A DNA stretch of 64,000 nucleotides from Bacillus massiliigorillae (lineage in GTDB: Bacteria; Bacillota; Bacilli; Bacillales; DSM-1321), in NCBI RefSeq assembly GCF_000380245.2, contig NZ_HG428741.1, positions 632,226 through 696,225 of the forward strand, read 5' to 3'. Within the stretch, counting starts at the first letter, position 1. Every line of letters starts with the position of its first letter. The translations under genes were made by a program, and so were the position numbers. The notes beneath the pieces were generated by a model. It made no database searches and had not been told where the DNA came from. It saw only the letters and a program-made list of their open reading frames with translations. This document shows positions 54,078-62,479 of this stretch, piece by piece.

Positions 54078-55344
54078 TGAAGCGAGAGAAGCCTTCGAGC
54101 AAATTCCAATTCCGACGATAAAAATAGATGAAGCCATTCAAAACGGCTATGTAAAAGCTCGTACGCAAAAGAGAAAGAAACGTTCAATGTGGCTTTTTAG
54201 TAGCCTGACAGCTGCGCTATTATTGCTTGGGCTGACTACTCTGTTATTTACTTCGCCTACTTTTGCAGCATATGTTTCAAAAATTCCCGGCATGGAAAAT
54301 TTCGTCCATCGTATTCATGATGATAAAGGCATTATCTCCGCTGTAGAAAATGACTATTTAGAGAAAATAGATATTACCCAAAAGAAGAAAGGCATTGCTT
54401 TGACTATTGATTCGGTTATGAAGGATGAAAACGGATTGGTTATTTTTTATTCTGCTGTTTCCGACCAAGATCGTGAAGAAATTTCTCTAAGAGATATTAA
54501 ATTGAGCGAAAAGTACGGTCCGTACTCATCGGGTAGTACATCTCTGTTGCATGTTAAACAAGGAGAAAGGAACTATGAAAAAGCAGAAATATATTTTGAA
54601 TATCCAATGAGTAGGAAAGATTTTACCGTTGCAATGACGTTGGAATCGAAGGATTATTCAGAGCAATTTACGTTCTCTTTTTCATTGAAAAAAGCAGTTG
54701 CTGAAAAGAAAACGTTTAAAGTAAATAAAACGGTACAAATTGCAGGTCAAAACGTAATCGTAAAAAGTATATCAATTCAACCAATTCGAACGGATATTTA
54801 TTTAGCTTTTGACCCAAATAATGAGAAAAAAATACTTGAATTGAGTGATTTTCGTTTGGTTGATGAAAATGGAGAAACGTGGAGTAGCATTCAAAATGGG
54901 GTTACAGGATCTGGGTGGGAAAATGATGAAGGTCATTACTATTTGCAAAGTAATTATTTTAAAGAACCAAAAGAACTATATTTGGTTATGAATAAGGCAC
55001 AAGCTCTTAATCGAAATCAGACACAAATCGTGATTGATACGGAAAAACAAAGTATTTTAAAGGCACCTGATCAATCTATAAAGAGTTTGCAAGTGATGGG
55101 GAACGAATTGACTTTTAGTATTCAAGCAGAAAAAGATTTTCATCATGGAATGTTTGGGACTGTTAAGGATGCTAATGGGAAAGAACTACAAGTTGAATCA
55201 AGTTCTATGTCAAGCATCGATAATAAATCTCGTAGTTTTGGAGTAGTACTGAAAGCAAATCAATCATTTAGCAATCCGCTAACCATAGATGTACTGTATT
55301 ACCCAGCTTGGATTAATGGAAATGTAAAAGTTCGAGTTAAATAG
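54049..55344 (+). CDS. DUF4179-type membrane protein, probable anti-sigma factor
   Basis: 431 residues. A short cytoplasmic N-terminus (about 45 residues, IPIPTIKIDEAIQNGYVKAR) precedes a single transmembrane helix near residues 48-68 and a large extracellular part. The region DYLEKIDITQKKKGIALTID matches the DUF4179 domain seen next to ECF sigma factors in Bacillus; a second beta-rich DUF5643-like domain follows. It would hold the sigma factor at the membrane until an outside signal releases it; this is inferred from layout. ATG lies within the sigma gene with GAGGAGGGGG upstream. Confidence 0.82.
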   Translation: MTEREETKLNEAREAFEQIPIPTIKIDEAIQNGYVKARTQKRKKRSMWLFSSLTAALLLLGLTTLLFTSPTFAAYVSKIPGMENFVHRIHDDKGIISAVENDYLEKIDITQKKKGIALTIDSVMKDENGLVIFYSAVSDQDREEISLRDIKLSEKYGPYSSGSTSLLHVKQGERNYEKAEIYFEYPMSRKDFTVAMTLESKDYSEQFTFSFSLKKAVAEKKTFKVNKTVQIAGQNVIVKSISIQPIRTDIYLAFDPNNEKKILELSDFRLVDENGETWSSIQNGVTGSGWENDEGHYYLQSNYFKEPKELYLVMNKAQALNRNQTQIVIDTEKQSILKAPDQSIKSLQVMGNELTFSIQAEKDFHHGMFGTVKDANGKELQVESSSMSSIDNKSRSFGVVLKANQSFSNPLTIDVLYYPAWINGNVKVRVK

Positions 55345-55354
55345 CATAACTTTG

Positions 55355-55391
55355 TAAACTGTAGATGAATTTTTCTACAGTTTATTTTTTT
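55355..55391 (+). terminator. Terminator of the sigma/anti-sigma operon
   Basis: AAACTGTAGA with TCTACAGTTT and then ATTTTTTT. Confidence 0.88.
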
Positions 55392-55467
55392 GATGTTGCG
55401 AATACAATAGAAAGTGAGGTATAACTACTAGAGGTACTAGGATACGTTTCTGAAAGAGGTACATACG

Positions 55468-56223
55468 ATGGAACATCAAAAGCAAAAAGAAGTAATGGAA
55501 GTTTGTCTACTAGCAGGGAAGATGTTGTTAGAGAACGGAGCAGAAACGTTTCGTGTAGAAGACACAATGTTAAGAATGGCCAATGCATTTGGAATGACAA
55601 AGTGTGACAGTTTTGTTATTCCAACAGGTATCATATTTTCTATTCATTCAGATGAGCAAGAGAAAACAAAGCTTGTTCGAGTTTCTAATAGAACAACAGA
55701 TTTATTAAAAATAACGAATGTAAATAAAGTGTCACGTAGTATTAGTGAAGGAAAATTAACTGTCAGTGAAGCATATGAAGCTTTGCAAGAAATTGAAGCG
55801 AATAAAGTAATGTTTTCTATAAAAACACAGCTTTTAGCGGCTTCTATATCTAGTGGTTGTTTCGTGATTATGTTTCTCGGCGGTTGGAAAGATTTTATTC
55901 CGGCGGTCATTGCTGGTGGTCTCGGTTTCTTAGGTTTTCTTTTTTTTAACTGGCTTGTATCTGTAAAGTTTGTTTCAGAGTTTCTAGCTTCAGTTATTAT
56001 CGGCATTGTTTCCTATATTCTTGTACACATTGGTTTTGGTCAGGAATTAGATAAAATTATTATTGGTTCGGTCATGCCTCTTGTACCTGGTTTATTAATC
56101 ACAAATGCTGTTCGTGATTTAATGGCAGGTCATTTAGTATCAGGCATTTCAAAAGGAGCCGACGCGTTCTTAACATCTTTTGCAATTGGTGGCGGCATTG
56201 CAATTGTTTTAACGCTACTATAA
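55468..56223 (+). CDS. Threonine/serine exporter-like protein, large part (ThrE N-terminal domain)
   Basis: 251 residues of the DUF1212/YjjP family. The cytoplasmic N-terminal domain has the family's GAETFRVEDTMLRMA motif near residue 27, followed by about five transmembrane helices from residue 115 (IMFLGGWKDFIPAVIAGGLG, PLVPGLLITNAVRDLMAGH). In ThrE proteins this half works with a small membrane partner, which is encoded next (56237). Substrate: hydroxy amino acids or dicarboxylates depending on the subfamily. Ribosome binding site AAAGAGGT. Confidence 0.87.
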   Translation: MEHQKQKEVMEVCLLAGKMLLENGAETFRVEDTMLRMANAFGMTKCDSFVIPTGIIFSIHSDEQEKTKLVRVSNRTTDLLKITNVNKVSRSISEGKLTVSEAYEALQEIEANKVMFSIKTQLLAASISSGCFVIMFLGGWKDFIPAVIAGGLGFLGFLFFNWLVSVKFVSEFLASVIIGIVSYILVHIGFGQELDKIIIGSVMPLVPGLLITNAVRDLMAGHLVSGISKGADAFLTSFAIGGGIAIVLTLL

Positions 56224-56236
56224 GGTGGGGTAGACA

Positions 56237-56683
56237 ATGGAATATTTAGCGCAACTCGTTACAAGCTTCATCGGTTCAGCTGGATTTGGTATTATATTTA
56301 ATGTTCCGCGTGAGACAGTTTTGAAGTGTGGCTTTGTTGGTATGTCTGGTTGGATTTGTTATTTTATTCTTTCGCAAAACGGGGTGGATATTATCCCCGC
56401 AACTGCGATGGCTTCGACGTTGATTGCAGTTATTAGTCAATTATTTGCTAAAATATATAAAACACCAATGACTATTTTTACGGTCGGTGGAATCATTCCA
56501 TTAGTACCAGGTGGAATGGCTTACAATGCAATGCGACATTTCGTTGAAAATGATTACAATACTGCTATTAGTTTAGCGGCAAAAGCATTTCTGATTTCTG
56601 GAAGCATTGCTATTGGCTTAGTGTTTTCGGAAGTGCTTCATCAAATTATTAAGCGTATAAAATATCGAAAAAAAATGGTATAA
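56237..56683 (+). CDS. Threonine/serine exporter-like protein, small part (DUF3815/YjjB)
   Basis: 148 residues, four hydrophobic helices, the family motif PRETVLKCGFVGMSGWI and FTVGGIIPLVPGGMAYNAM. It corresponds to the C-terminal membrane half of full-length ThrE. It lies 13 bases after the large part with GGTGGGG upstream; the two should form one transporter. A terminator follows. Confidence 0.87.
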   Translation: MEYLAQLVTSFIGSAGFGIIFNVPRETVLKCGFVGMSGWICYFILSQNGVDIIPATAMASTLIAVISQLFAKIYKTPMTIFTVGGIIPLVPGGMAYNAMRHFVENDYNTAISLAAKAFLISGSIAIGLVFSEVLHQIIKRIKYRKKMV

Positions 56684-56694
56684 ACATCAAAATG

Positions 56695-56723
56695 AAAAAC
56701 CTACTAGAGAAGTAGGTTTTTTT
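56695..56723 (+). terminator. Terminator of the ThrE-type pair
   Basis: AAAACCTACT with AGTAGGTTTT, 4-base loop, then TTT. Confidence 0.9.
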
Positions 56724-56838
56724 GTTTTTCTTTAGTTTTTTGAAAAAAATAAAAAGGTAAATAGTATAAAAATGCTGTTGTATCAATGGTTAAGGGTGAT
56801 TAAATATAAAAAATACTATTCCTAGTAAAAAACTCGGG

Positions 56839-56866
56839 TTGACATTGGCGGTATATGTGATATTAT
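56839..56866 (+). promoter_or_regulatory. Sigma-A promoter of the yezD-cysH operon
   Basis: TTGACA (56839-56844), 16 bases, TATTAT (56861-56866). Good -35, fair -10. Confidence 0.6.
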
Positions 56867-57056
56867 TTGAAAAAACAGAATATACAATAAATGTATTTCC
56901 AAAATAAATTGAAGGGAAAGGCTGATTGGAGTCTTCATATCCTTATGATGAAAACAAATGCATGATATGGTTTGTATGTTGTAGAAGGAATGAGAGAGCA
57001 AATACTTCCATAATAGTCTCTGTCCTACCAAAAGATTTTTTAAGGAGGTTCTGTTC

Positions 57057-57200
57057 GTGGAAATAGATCGTGAATTTCAATCTCTAGCTTTACAAATCAA
57101 TAATATGCTAAAAACAATGAAGTTTGGGTCCATTACAATAATCGTTCAAGACGGTAAAGTCATTCAATTAGAAAAAAATGAAAAAGTAAGACTGAAATAA
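57057..57200 (+). CDS. yezD: YezD-like small protein (DUF2292)
   Basis: 47 residues: a helix (EFQSLALQINNMLKTMKF) then a beta hairpin (GSITIIVQDGKVIQLEKN) and a basic end (KVRLK). This is the DUF2292/YezD family found near cysteine and sulfate genes in Bacillus. It starts with GTG 7 bases after AAGGAGG. Its role is not known. A terminator-like hairpin separates it from cysH. Confidence 0.82.
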   Translation: MEIDREFQSLALQINNMLKTMKFGSITIIVQDGKVIQLEKNEKVRLK

Positions 57201-57218
57201 TTCGCTGACTAGACAACT

Positions 57219-57274
57219 AGAGGCGGCTTTAATTCAGGCACATGATTTGTGTCGGTTAAGGCTGCCTCTTTTTC
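57219..57274 (+). terminator. Hairpin between yezD and cysH
   Basis: AGAGGCGGC (57219-57227) pairs with GCTGCCTCT (57261-57269) with one G-T pair, then TTTTTCG. It may be an internal terminator that lowers or controls read-through into cysH. Confidence 0.75.
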
Positions 57275-57296
57275 GTATTTTAATGGGTTGGTAAAT

Positions 57297-58037
57297 ATGA
57301 TGTGGGATGTGGAAAATTTGCTTTATTCAACTTTTAAAGAAGAGAATATCCCGATATTCTCAGAAGCTAGCAAAGAAAAAGGAGCTCATGCAGTTTTGGA
57401 ATGGGCATATGCACAGTATGGTGATCAGTTACTTTATGCCTGTAGCTTTGGTGTTGAAGGTAGTGTGTTGCTACATCTTTTAAGCCAAGTAAAACCAGAT
57501 GCAAAAGTATTATTTCTAGATACAGGGCTTCATTTTAAGGAAACGTATGAAACGATTGAAAAAACAAAGGAAAGATACCCTTTATTGCGGATTGAAAAGA
57601 AGTTACCAAGTTTAACGGTAGAGGAACAAAGTGCTCAGCATGGACCTGAGTTATGGAAAAGTAATCCTGATTACTGCTGTCAAATGCGCAAGGTAAAGCC
57701 ATTAGAAGAGGAGCTACAGAAGGTGGATGCTTGGCTTTCTGGACTGAGGAGAGAGCAGTCATCGACTAGACAAAATGTTCAATTTGTTAATAAAGATGAC
57801 AGATTTCAGCTCATCAAGATTTGTCCTTTAATTCATTGGACATGGGATGATATTTGGGCTCATGTAAGAAAACATGATTTACCATATAACTCTTTGCATG
57901 ATTTTGACTATCCAAGTATCGGCTGTGAACCATGTACAAAAGCGGTTACGACGAATAGTCGAGATGGTCGTTGGCAAGGACAAGGAAAACTAGAATGTGG
58001 TTTACACTTAGCACCAAAAAATAAGGAGGAAGCATAA
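57297..58037 (+). CDS. cysH: APS (PAPS) reductase CysH
   Basis: Reduces adenylyl sulfate to sulfite with thioredoxin. 246 residues. The two Cys pairs that bind a 4Fe-4S cluster in the APS-reductase class are present: Cys127-Cys128 (DYCCQMRKV) and Cys210/Cys213 (GCEPC), plus the catalytic Cys234 in ECGLH. The P-loop-like region is SFGVEGSV. In Bacillus this class accepts APS and PAPS. Start codon uncertain: an ATG-ATG pair at 57297 has only weak GGTTGG upstream, and the longer frame begins inside the preceding hairpin. sat follows after one base. Confidence 0.93.
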   Translation: MMWDVENLLYSTFKEENIPIFSEASKEKGAHAVLEWAYAQYGDQLLYACSFGVEGSVLLHLLSQVKPDAKVLFLDTGLHFKETYETIEKTKERYPLLRIEKKLPSLTVEEQSAQHGPELWKSNPDYCCQMRKVKPLEEELQKVDAWLSGLRREQSSTRQNVQFVNKDDRFQLIKICPLIHWTWDDIWAHVRKHDLPYNSLHDFDYPSIGCEPCTKAVTTNSRDGRWQGQGKLECGLHLAPKNKEEA

Positions 58038-58038
58038 C

Positions 58039-59184
58039 ATGACAACAATTTTGCCACATGGGGGAGTATTGATTCATCAGTATGATCCTCAATTATCAGT
58101 AGAAAATCTTGAAAAGGAATTACCTTTAGATCGAATTTCATTTAGTGATTTAGAATTGATTGCTGTTGGAGCGTACAGTCCCTTAACAGGTTTTTTAAAG
58201 AAAGAGGATTACGAGAGCGTTATTCGAAATAGTCGTTTACAAAGCGGCATTGTTTGGAGTTTGCCGATCACTTTTCCTGTTACAGAAGAAGCTGCAGAGG
58301 GCCTTTCCGTAGGAGAGAAAGTTCGACTTACCTATGAAGGTAATACTTACGGGGTGCTTGAAGTACAGGACATTTTCTCAGCTGATAAAGCTTTAGAAGC
58401 TCAATTAGTGTATGGAACGACGGATTTAGAACATCCAGGGGTTAAGACTCTTTTCTCTAGACCAAATGTATATATTGGTGGCGAGGTTACGTTAACTCAG
58501 AAGCCAGAGAAATCATTTGCTAGTTATCATTTTGAACCGAGTGAAACGAGAGCTATATTTGCCGAACGAGGCTGGGAAACAGTAGTTGGTTTCCAAACAA
58601 GGAATCCGGTACATCGAGCACATGAATATATTCAGAAGTCTGCTTTAGAAATAGTAGATGGCTTGTTTTTAAATCCACTTGTCGGTGAAACGAAGAGTGA
58701 TGATATTCCGGCTGATGTTCGAATGGAAAGCTATGAAGTGTTACTTGATAAATATTATCCGAAGAATCGTGTGCAATTAGCTGTTTTTCCTGCTGCTATG
58801 CGGTATGCAGGACCTAGAGAAGCGATTTTTCATGCGATTGTTAGAAAGAATTATGGGTGCACACATTTTATTGTAGGACGCGATCATGCAGGTGTAGGAA
58901 ATTACTATGGGACATATGATGCGCAAAAGATTTTCCTGAATTTTTCTCGTGAAGATATCGGGATTATACCGCTATTCTTTGAGCATAGTTTTTATTGCCA
59001 GGCATGTGAGGGAATGGCATCCGATAAAACTTGTCCTCATTCAGCTGATGATCGAGTAATTTTATCGGGAACAAAGGTGCGTGAAATGTTAAGCGCAGGC
59101 GAAGTTCCACCTTCGACTTTTAGTAGAAAAGAAGTTATTCAAGTATTAATAGAGGGTTTACAAAAGACAAAAGTGAACGCGTAG
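58039..59184 (+). CDS. sat: Sulfate adenylyltransferase (ATP sulfurylase)
   Basis: Activates sulfate to APS. 381 residues of the single-chain bacterial type. Conserved ATP-binding motifs QTRNPVHRAHEYIQ and GRDHAGVGNYYG are intact, as is the PUA-like N-terminal domain (SDLELIAVGAYSPLTGF). Ribosome binding site AAGGAGGAAG overlaps the cysH end. No kinase domain is fused. Confidence 0.95.
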   Translation: MTTILPHGGVLIHQYDPQLSVENLEKELPLDRISFSDLELIAVGAYSPLTGFLKKEDYESVIRNSRLQSGIVWSLPITFPVTEEAAEGLSVGEKVRLTYEGNTYGVLEVQDIFSADKALEAQLVYGTTDLEHPGVKTLFSRPNVYIGGEVTLTQKPEKSFASYHFEPSETRAIFAERGWETVVGFQTRNPVHRAHEYIQKSALEIVDGLFLNPLVGETKSDDIPADVRMESYEVLLDKYYPKNRVQLAVFPAAMRYAGPREAIFHAIVRKNYGCTHFIVGRDHAGVGNYYGTYDAQKIFLNFSREDIGIIPLFFEHSFYCQACEGMASDKTCPHSADDRVILSGTKVREMLSAGEVPPSTFSRKEVIQVLIEGLQKTKVNA

Positions 59185-59195
59185 GAGTGGTTATA

Positions 59196-59789
59196 GTGGA
59201 AAAGAATATTACATGGCATGCATCTGAAGTACATGTTCAGCAAAGACGTATTCAAAATGCTCATCATAGTTTTGTCATTTGGTTTACGGGTCTTTCAGGA
59301 TCAGGTAAATCGACCATCGCTAATGAGTTAGCAGCACAATTATTCTCTGAAAAGATTAGTGTGTACGTTCTTGATGGCGATAATATTCGTCATGGATTAA
59401 ATAGTGATCTTGGATTTTCTGAGTTAGATCGAACAGAGAATATTCGTAGAATTGCTGAGGTTTCTAAGCTGTTTATAGATAATGGAACAATTGCAATAAC
59501 AGCTTTTATTTCACCTTTTCAAGAGGATCGCAACCAGGCACGTGCTATTTTACAAAATGATGAATTTATTGAAGTTTATATTAAATGTCCATTGGATGCT
59601 TGTGAAGAAAGAGATCCAAAGGGTTTATATAAGAAAGCTCGAAATGGAGAAATAAAGCAGTTTACAGGTATTGATTCACCTTATGAAGAGCCTGTCAATC
59701 CAGAATTAGTTATTGATACAGCGAAGCTATCAATTGGAGAGTCGGTAAATTCAATTATAGCTTATTTAAAAACAAGAAAGTTCATTTGA
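59196..59789 (+). CDS. cysC: Adenylyl-sulfate kinase
   Basis: Phosphorylates APS to PAPS. 197 residues. Walker A GLSGSGKST near residue 33, DGDNIRHGLNSDLGFSELDR, and the ISPFQEDR motif. GTG at 59196 is 8 bases after AGGAG; the GTG at 59187 overlaps that site. It lies two bases after sat in frame terms and is part of the operon. Co-occurrence with an APS-type CysH means PAPS may be a side route. Confidence 0.93.
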   Translation: MEKNITWHASEVHVQQRRIQNAHHSFVIWFTGLSGSGKSTIANELAAQLFSEKISVYVLDGDNIRHGLNSDLGFSELDRTENIRRIAEVSKLFIDNGTIAITAFISPFQEDRNQARAILQNDEFIEVYIKCPLDACEERDPKGLYKKARNGEIKQFTGIDSPYEEPVNPELVIDTAKLSIGESVNSIIAYLKTRKFI

Positions 59790-59808
59790 TAAAAGGGAGG
59801 TCTTCATT

Positions 59809-61437
59809 GTGAGCTATGAGAAAAAATGGGCTGATAATGACAATATAAATGCATCAGAGAAGAAGAAATTATTAAAGGATGGGCTGCGTATCTTTGATGA
59901 TATTCCAAAGTATGCGCAAAATGGCTTTGAATCCATTCCGAAAGAAGATTGGGATAGTTTTAAGTGGGCTGGTTTGTATTTACAAAGACCAAAAGAAGCT
60001 GGGTATTTCATGATGCGAGTGAATGTGCCTTCGGGTATATTAACCGCTGATCAATTTGAAGCATTAGCTGAGATAGGAAAAGACTATGGGCGTGATGTGG
60101 TGGATATTACGACGCGTCAAGCAATACAATTTCATTGGCTTACGATTGAAAATGTACCGGAAATTTTACAGCGATTAGAGAATGTTGGCTTATCAAGCGC
60201 TGGTGCATGTGGGGATATTACTCGTACTATTGTCGGCAATCCTATTACGGGGTTAGATCCAAATGAATTATTTGACACAAGTGAAATTGTTAAGGAAGTT
60301 TATGAGTTTTTTCAACGTAATGAAGATTTTTCGAATTTACCTAGAAAATATAAAATGTCTATTTCTGCAAATATTCATAATGCCTCTAATGCAGAAATAA
60401 ATTGTTTATCATTTACTCCGGCTCGTAAAGAAATCGAAGGTGAGTGGATAAATGGGTTTCATATAAAAGTTGGAGGTGGTTTGTCAGCCCGACCTTTTCT
60501 TGCACAACCGCTAGATGTATTTATTAAACCAGAGGATGTAAAGGCAACAGCTGTTGCTATTACAACAATTTTTAGAGATTATGGCTATCGTGAGAAACGT
60601 GTACGTTCACGTTTAAAGTTTTTAGTAGCTGACTGGGGTGTTGAGAAGTTTAAAGAAGTGCTAGAGCAGTATACTGGACCGCTACTTACGCAAGGGGAAG
60701 ATGCGGTAACGAAATGGAATGCAGGTTATTTCTATGGTGTTCAACCTCAGAAACAGGAGGGCTTAAGCTACGTTGGCTTTAACGTTCCTGTTGGGCGTTT
60801 GCATAGTAATGAAGTATTTGAGCTTGCTAGAATTGCGAGAAAGTACGGGAACGGAGAAATTCGTACATGTAACTCACAAAACTTAATTATCGCTAATGTT
60901 CCGAATGAGTTAACTCAAAGCTTATTACAAGAGCCAATATTTGAACGAATTACAGCAAATCCGAATTCATTTATTGGTCACGCTGTGTCATGTACTGGTA
61001 TTGAATATTGCAATTTAGCCTTAGTTGAAACAAAAGCTCGCATGACGAGAATAGCTCACTATTTAGATGAACAAATTGAGCTTGATGTTCCGATTCGCAT
61101 TCATATTGTTGGATGCCCTAACTCTTGCGGACAGCGTCAAATTGCGGATATTGGTTTACAAGGTGTACTCATGAAGACGAAAGACAAGACACTAGTTGAA
61201 GCGTTTGAACTGTATGTGGGAGGTACTTTAGAAAATGGAGGTTCCTTTAATCAAAAATTAAAGGGAAAAGTGCATGGAGAGCAGGTACAGCTTGTTTTGG
61301 AATACTTGCTGAATGATTTCAAGACTCACAAGTTCTTAGGTGAAAGTTATCAAGAGTTCTTTATTCGAGTAGGAATTGCTCACATTCAACAAAGTTTAGA
61401 TGAAGCGATTGCTCGCTTAAGTGAGCAAGTTTCTTAA
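59809..61437 (+). CDS. Ferredoxin-type sulfite/nitrite reductase
   Basis: 542 residues. The siroheme and 4Fe-4S motifs are CTGIEYCNLALVETK near residue 400 and GCPNSCGQ near 440. Two ferredoxin-reductase-like domains repeat (GYFMMRVNVPSGIL, YVGFNVPVGRLHS). No NADPH/flavin domain, so electrons come from ferredoxin or a similar protein. Placed between cysC and siroheme genes, sulfite is the likely substrate; nitrite cannot be excluded by sequence. GTG behind AAGGGAGG. Confidence 0.9.
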   Translation: MSYEKKWADNDNINASEKKKLLKDGLRIFDDIPKYAQNGFESIPKEDWDSFKWAGLYLQRPKEAGYFMMRVNVPSGILTADQFEALAEIGKDYGRDVVDITTRQAIQFHWLTIENVPEILQRLENVGLSSAGACGDITRTIVGNPITGLDPNELFDTSEIVKEVYEFFQRNEDFSNLPRKYKMSISANIHNASNAEINCLSFTPARKEIEGEWINGFHIKVGGGLSARPFLAQPLDVFIKPEDVKATAVAITTIFRDYGYREKRVRSRLKFLVADWGVEKFKEVLEQYTGPLLTQGEDAVTKWNAGYFYGVQPQKQEGLSYVGFNVPVGRLHSNEVFELARIARKYGNGEIRTCNSQNLIIANVPNELTQSLLQEPIFERITANPNSFIGHAVSCTGIEYCNLALVETKARMTRIAHYLDEQIELDVPIRIHIVGCPNSCGQRQIADIGLQGVLMKTKDKTLVEAFELYVGGTLENGGSFNQKLKGKVHGEQVQLVLEYLLNDFKTHKFLGESYQEFFIRVGIAHIQQSLDEAIARLSEQVS

Positions 61438-61450
61438 AGGAGAATTATCT

Positions 61451-61684
61451 ATGTATTTATATCGTTTTGAAGTGAACCTTGGTAATAGTATATTTCCTGT
61501 CGTTGTAGCTGCAGCTGATGATCAGCAAGCTTTTCGTTTAGTAGATACTGAGCTTGAAAAGCATTTTTTGTATGAGCCAGAAACAGACGAAATCATTTTA
61601 CATGAGAAGAAGCGAATACGAACAGGAAACGCTTATGTGTTGTTTGAACAAGATCCAAGTGCACGGAGCGTAAGTAATCTATAG
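61451..61684 (+). CDS. DUF3906 family small protein
   Basis: 77 residues. Starts MYLYRFEVNLG, with strands and a helix (AADDQQAFRLVDTELEKHFL). This matches the DUF3906 family found in Bacillus sulfur or siroheme operons. Function unknown. ATG at 61451 follows AAAGGAG by 8 bases; a longer frame starting at 61421 overlaps the reductase gene and is rejected. Confidence 0.78.
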   Translation: MYLYRFEVNLGNSIFPVVVAAADDQQAFRLVDTELEKHFLYEPETDEIILHEKKRIRTGNAYVLFEQDPSARSVSNL

Positions 61685-61704
61685 ATATGAGAAGAGGAAT
61701 GATG

Positions 61705-62478
61705 ATGAGTAAAGTTTATTTGGTGGGAGCGGGTCCAGGTGATGTAGATTTAATTACTGTGAAGGGCTTGAAATGTATACAGCAAGCAGATGTTATTCTT
61801 TACGATCGTCTGGTGAATCCTGAATTATTACAGTTTGTTAAAAGCAATGCTGATGTGATTTATTGTGGAAAGCTTCCCGGTGATCATACGATGCATCAAG
61901 AAACCATTTCATATTCACTTGTACACTATGCAAAGAAAGGAAAGATTGTTGTTCGGTTAAAAGGGGGAGACCCTTTCGTTTTCGGGCGTGGAGGAGAAGA
62001 AGCAGAAGTTCTTGTGAAGCATGGTATTCCATTTGAAATTGTTCCTGGAATAACAGCAGGTATTGCTGCACCAGCTTATGCTGGTATTCCAGTGACACAT
62101 CGTGATTGTGGTGCGAGCTTTGCTATTGTGACAGGTCATCGTCAAGATGGTAAAGCAGATGATTTGAAATGGGAAAGTTTAGCAAAGGGTATAGATACAT
62201 TAGCTATTTATATGGGAGTTGCTAATCTAGCTTATATACGAGACAAATTGATTACTTTCGGTAAGGCAACGCAGACACCAGTAGCGCTCATTGAAACTGC
62301 TTCTTTAGCTTCACAACGTACAGTTGTTACTACTTTAGAAAATGTCGTAGAGAAGGCAAAGAAGGAACAAGTTACGAACCCTTGTATGATTGTCGTTGGT
62401 GAAGTTGTGAAGTATCATCATACTCTTAATTGGTGGAAGGAACGAGCAAAGAGTGTTCCTGTAAGCGAGGCATTATAA
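61705..62478 (+). CDS. sumT: Uroporphyrinogen-III C-methyltransferase
   Basis: Makes precorrin-2 from uroporphyrinogen III by two SAM-dependent methylations. 257 residues: VYLVGAGPGDVDLITVKG, DVILYDRLV, VVRLKGGDPFVFGRGGEE, and PGITAGIAAPAYAGIPVTHR, all typical of SUMT. I place the start at the third ATG (61705), 6 bases after AGAGGA. It sits directly before the ferrochelatase gene, giving siroheme for the reductase. Confidence 0.94.
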   Translation: MSKVYLVGAGPGDVDLITVKGLKCIQQADVILYDRLVNPELLQFVKSNADVIYCGKLPGDHTMHQETISYSLVHYAKKGKIVVRLKGGDPFVFGRGGEEAEVLVKHGIPFEIVPGITAGIAAPAYAGIPVTHRDCGASFAIVTGHRQDGKADDLKWESLAKGIDTLAIYMGVANLAYIRDKLITFGKATQTPVALIETASLASQRTVVTTLENVVEKAKKEQVTNPCMIVVGEVVKYHHTLNWWKERAKSVPVSEAL

Positions 62479-62479
62479 G

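Larger units (their letters stand above)
56684..57056. other. Leader of the sulfate assimilation operon
   Basis: 370 bases without a gene. It holds the previous terminator, a sigma-A promoter (56839-56866) and about 185 bases of leader. I looked for the SAM (S-box) riboswitch that precedes cysH in B. subtilis and did not find its conserved sequences. A small GAGAGA/TCTCT hairpin lies near 56990-57022. Confidence 0.5.

Noticed and set aside
56720..57290. SAM (S-box) riboswitch upstream of cysH
   Set aside because: Known in B. subtilis for cysH, but its conserved core sequences are absent here.
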